Below, one piece after another: positions 42,430-42,505 of a DNA stretch of 42,505 nt. Where the stretch lies: contig JBCCIM010000029.1 in assembly GCA_039111535.1 (NCBI GenBank), positions 1 to 42,505 on the forward strand, written 5' to 3'. The position numbers were made by a program, and so were the translations under genes. Below the pieces are notes generated by a model. That model saw only the letters and a program-made list of their open reading frames with translations. It was not told the DNA's origin and did not search any database. This DNA is from Bacteroidota bacterium (lineage in GTDB: Bacteria; Bacteroidota; Rhodothermia; Rhodothermales; JAHQVL01). The first letter of the stretch is position 1, and every line of letters begins with the position of its first letter.

Positions 42430-42505
42430 GGTATAGTAAATTGCAGTGAATGGGGACAATTTGCCGGCGAACAGCACTTGCTTATGGCGCCCTGTGCCGG
42501 CAACG

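Noticed and set aside
42482-42505. Possible 3' end of an ExbB/TolQ-type gene on the minus strand
   Set aside because: Only seven codons before a TAA are visible, too few to support a feature; noted only as a pointer for reading further upstream.

Overview
The window looks like a chromosomal segment of a Gram-negative, probably marine or otherwise free-living bacterium of the Bacteroidota/Rhodothermota lineage (Rhodothermales-like). This is inferred from protein character, not from a marker gene. Two intact proteins and one gene relic carry type IX secretion (T9SS) C-terminal sorting domains. There are two TonB-dependent outer-membrane receptors, one with an N-terminal carboxypeptidase-regulatory-like domain. 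Ribosome-binding sites are weak, several starts appear to be TTG or GTG, and a TAnnTTTG-like promoter core recurs. Composition is about 50-54% GC by eye. The hexamer GCCGGC is strikingly frequent. No rRNA, tRNA, CRISPR array, transposase or phage gene was recognised.

Layout. 1-4.2 kb: the end of a YdeI/OmpD-associated protein, a YcaQ-type DNA glycosylase and a TonB-dependent receptor. 4.3-8.2 kb (minus): a small two-span membrane protein, a large T9SS-exported leucine-rich-repeat protein and a TatD nuclease. 8.3-11.8 kb: a LytS-like membrane histidine kinase with a PDZ domain, followed by its LytTR response regulator. 11.8-16.4 kb: two octamer tandem arrays, then SpoIID-like protein, a second TonB receptor and a small secreted protein. 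16.4-17.3 kb (minus): isoaspartyl peptidase/asparaginase. 17.5-25.1 kb: an RND efflux operon with one lipoprotein adaptor and two permeases. 25.2-28.7 kb: the Sua5/YrdC tRNA t6A enzyme and a hybrid histidine kinase. 28.7-31.8 kb: a secreted nuclease with lamin-tail and T9SS domains, plus two small lipoproteins. 31.8-34.6 kb: a tightly overlapping trio of gluconokinase, ABC ATPase and cobalamin adenosyltransferase. 34.8-36.1 kb: an M23 peptidase. 36.4-42.5 kb (minus): two ExbD/TolR-like proteins, a TonB-like single-span protein, a TPR lipoprotein, a secreted hypothetical, a HAD hydrolase, a relic T9SS sorting domain and a GNAT acetyltransferase.

The most interesting parts are three. (1) The 40.3-42.4 kb cluster resembles a proton-motive-force energised ExbB/ExbD/TonB-type machine with unusual parts: two different ExbD paralogues and a TonB-like protein with an unrecognised C-terminal domain. 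(2) The intergenic regions hold a family of 7-, 8- and 14-bp tandem arrays, in places supplying coding sequence; the kinase at 8344 appears to take its start codon and N-terminus from them. (3) A T9SS sorting domain has been left as a fossil between two unrelated genes. Functional assignments rest on motif recognition by eye, with no database search.
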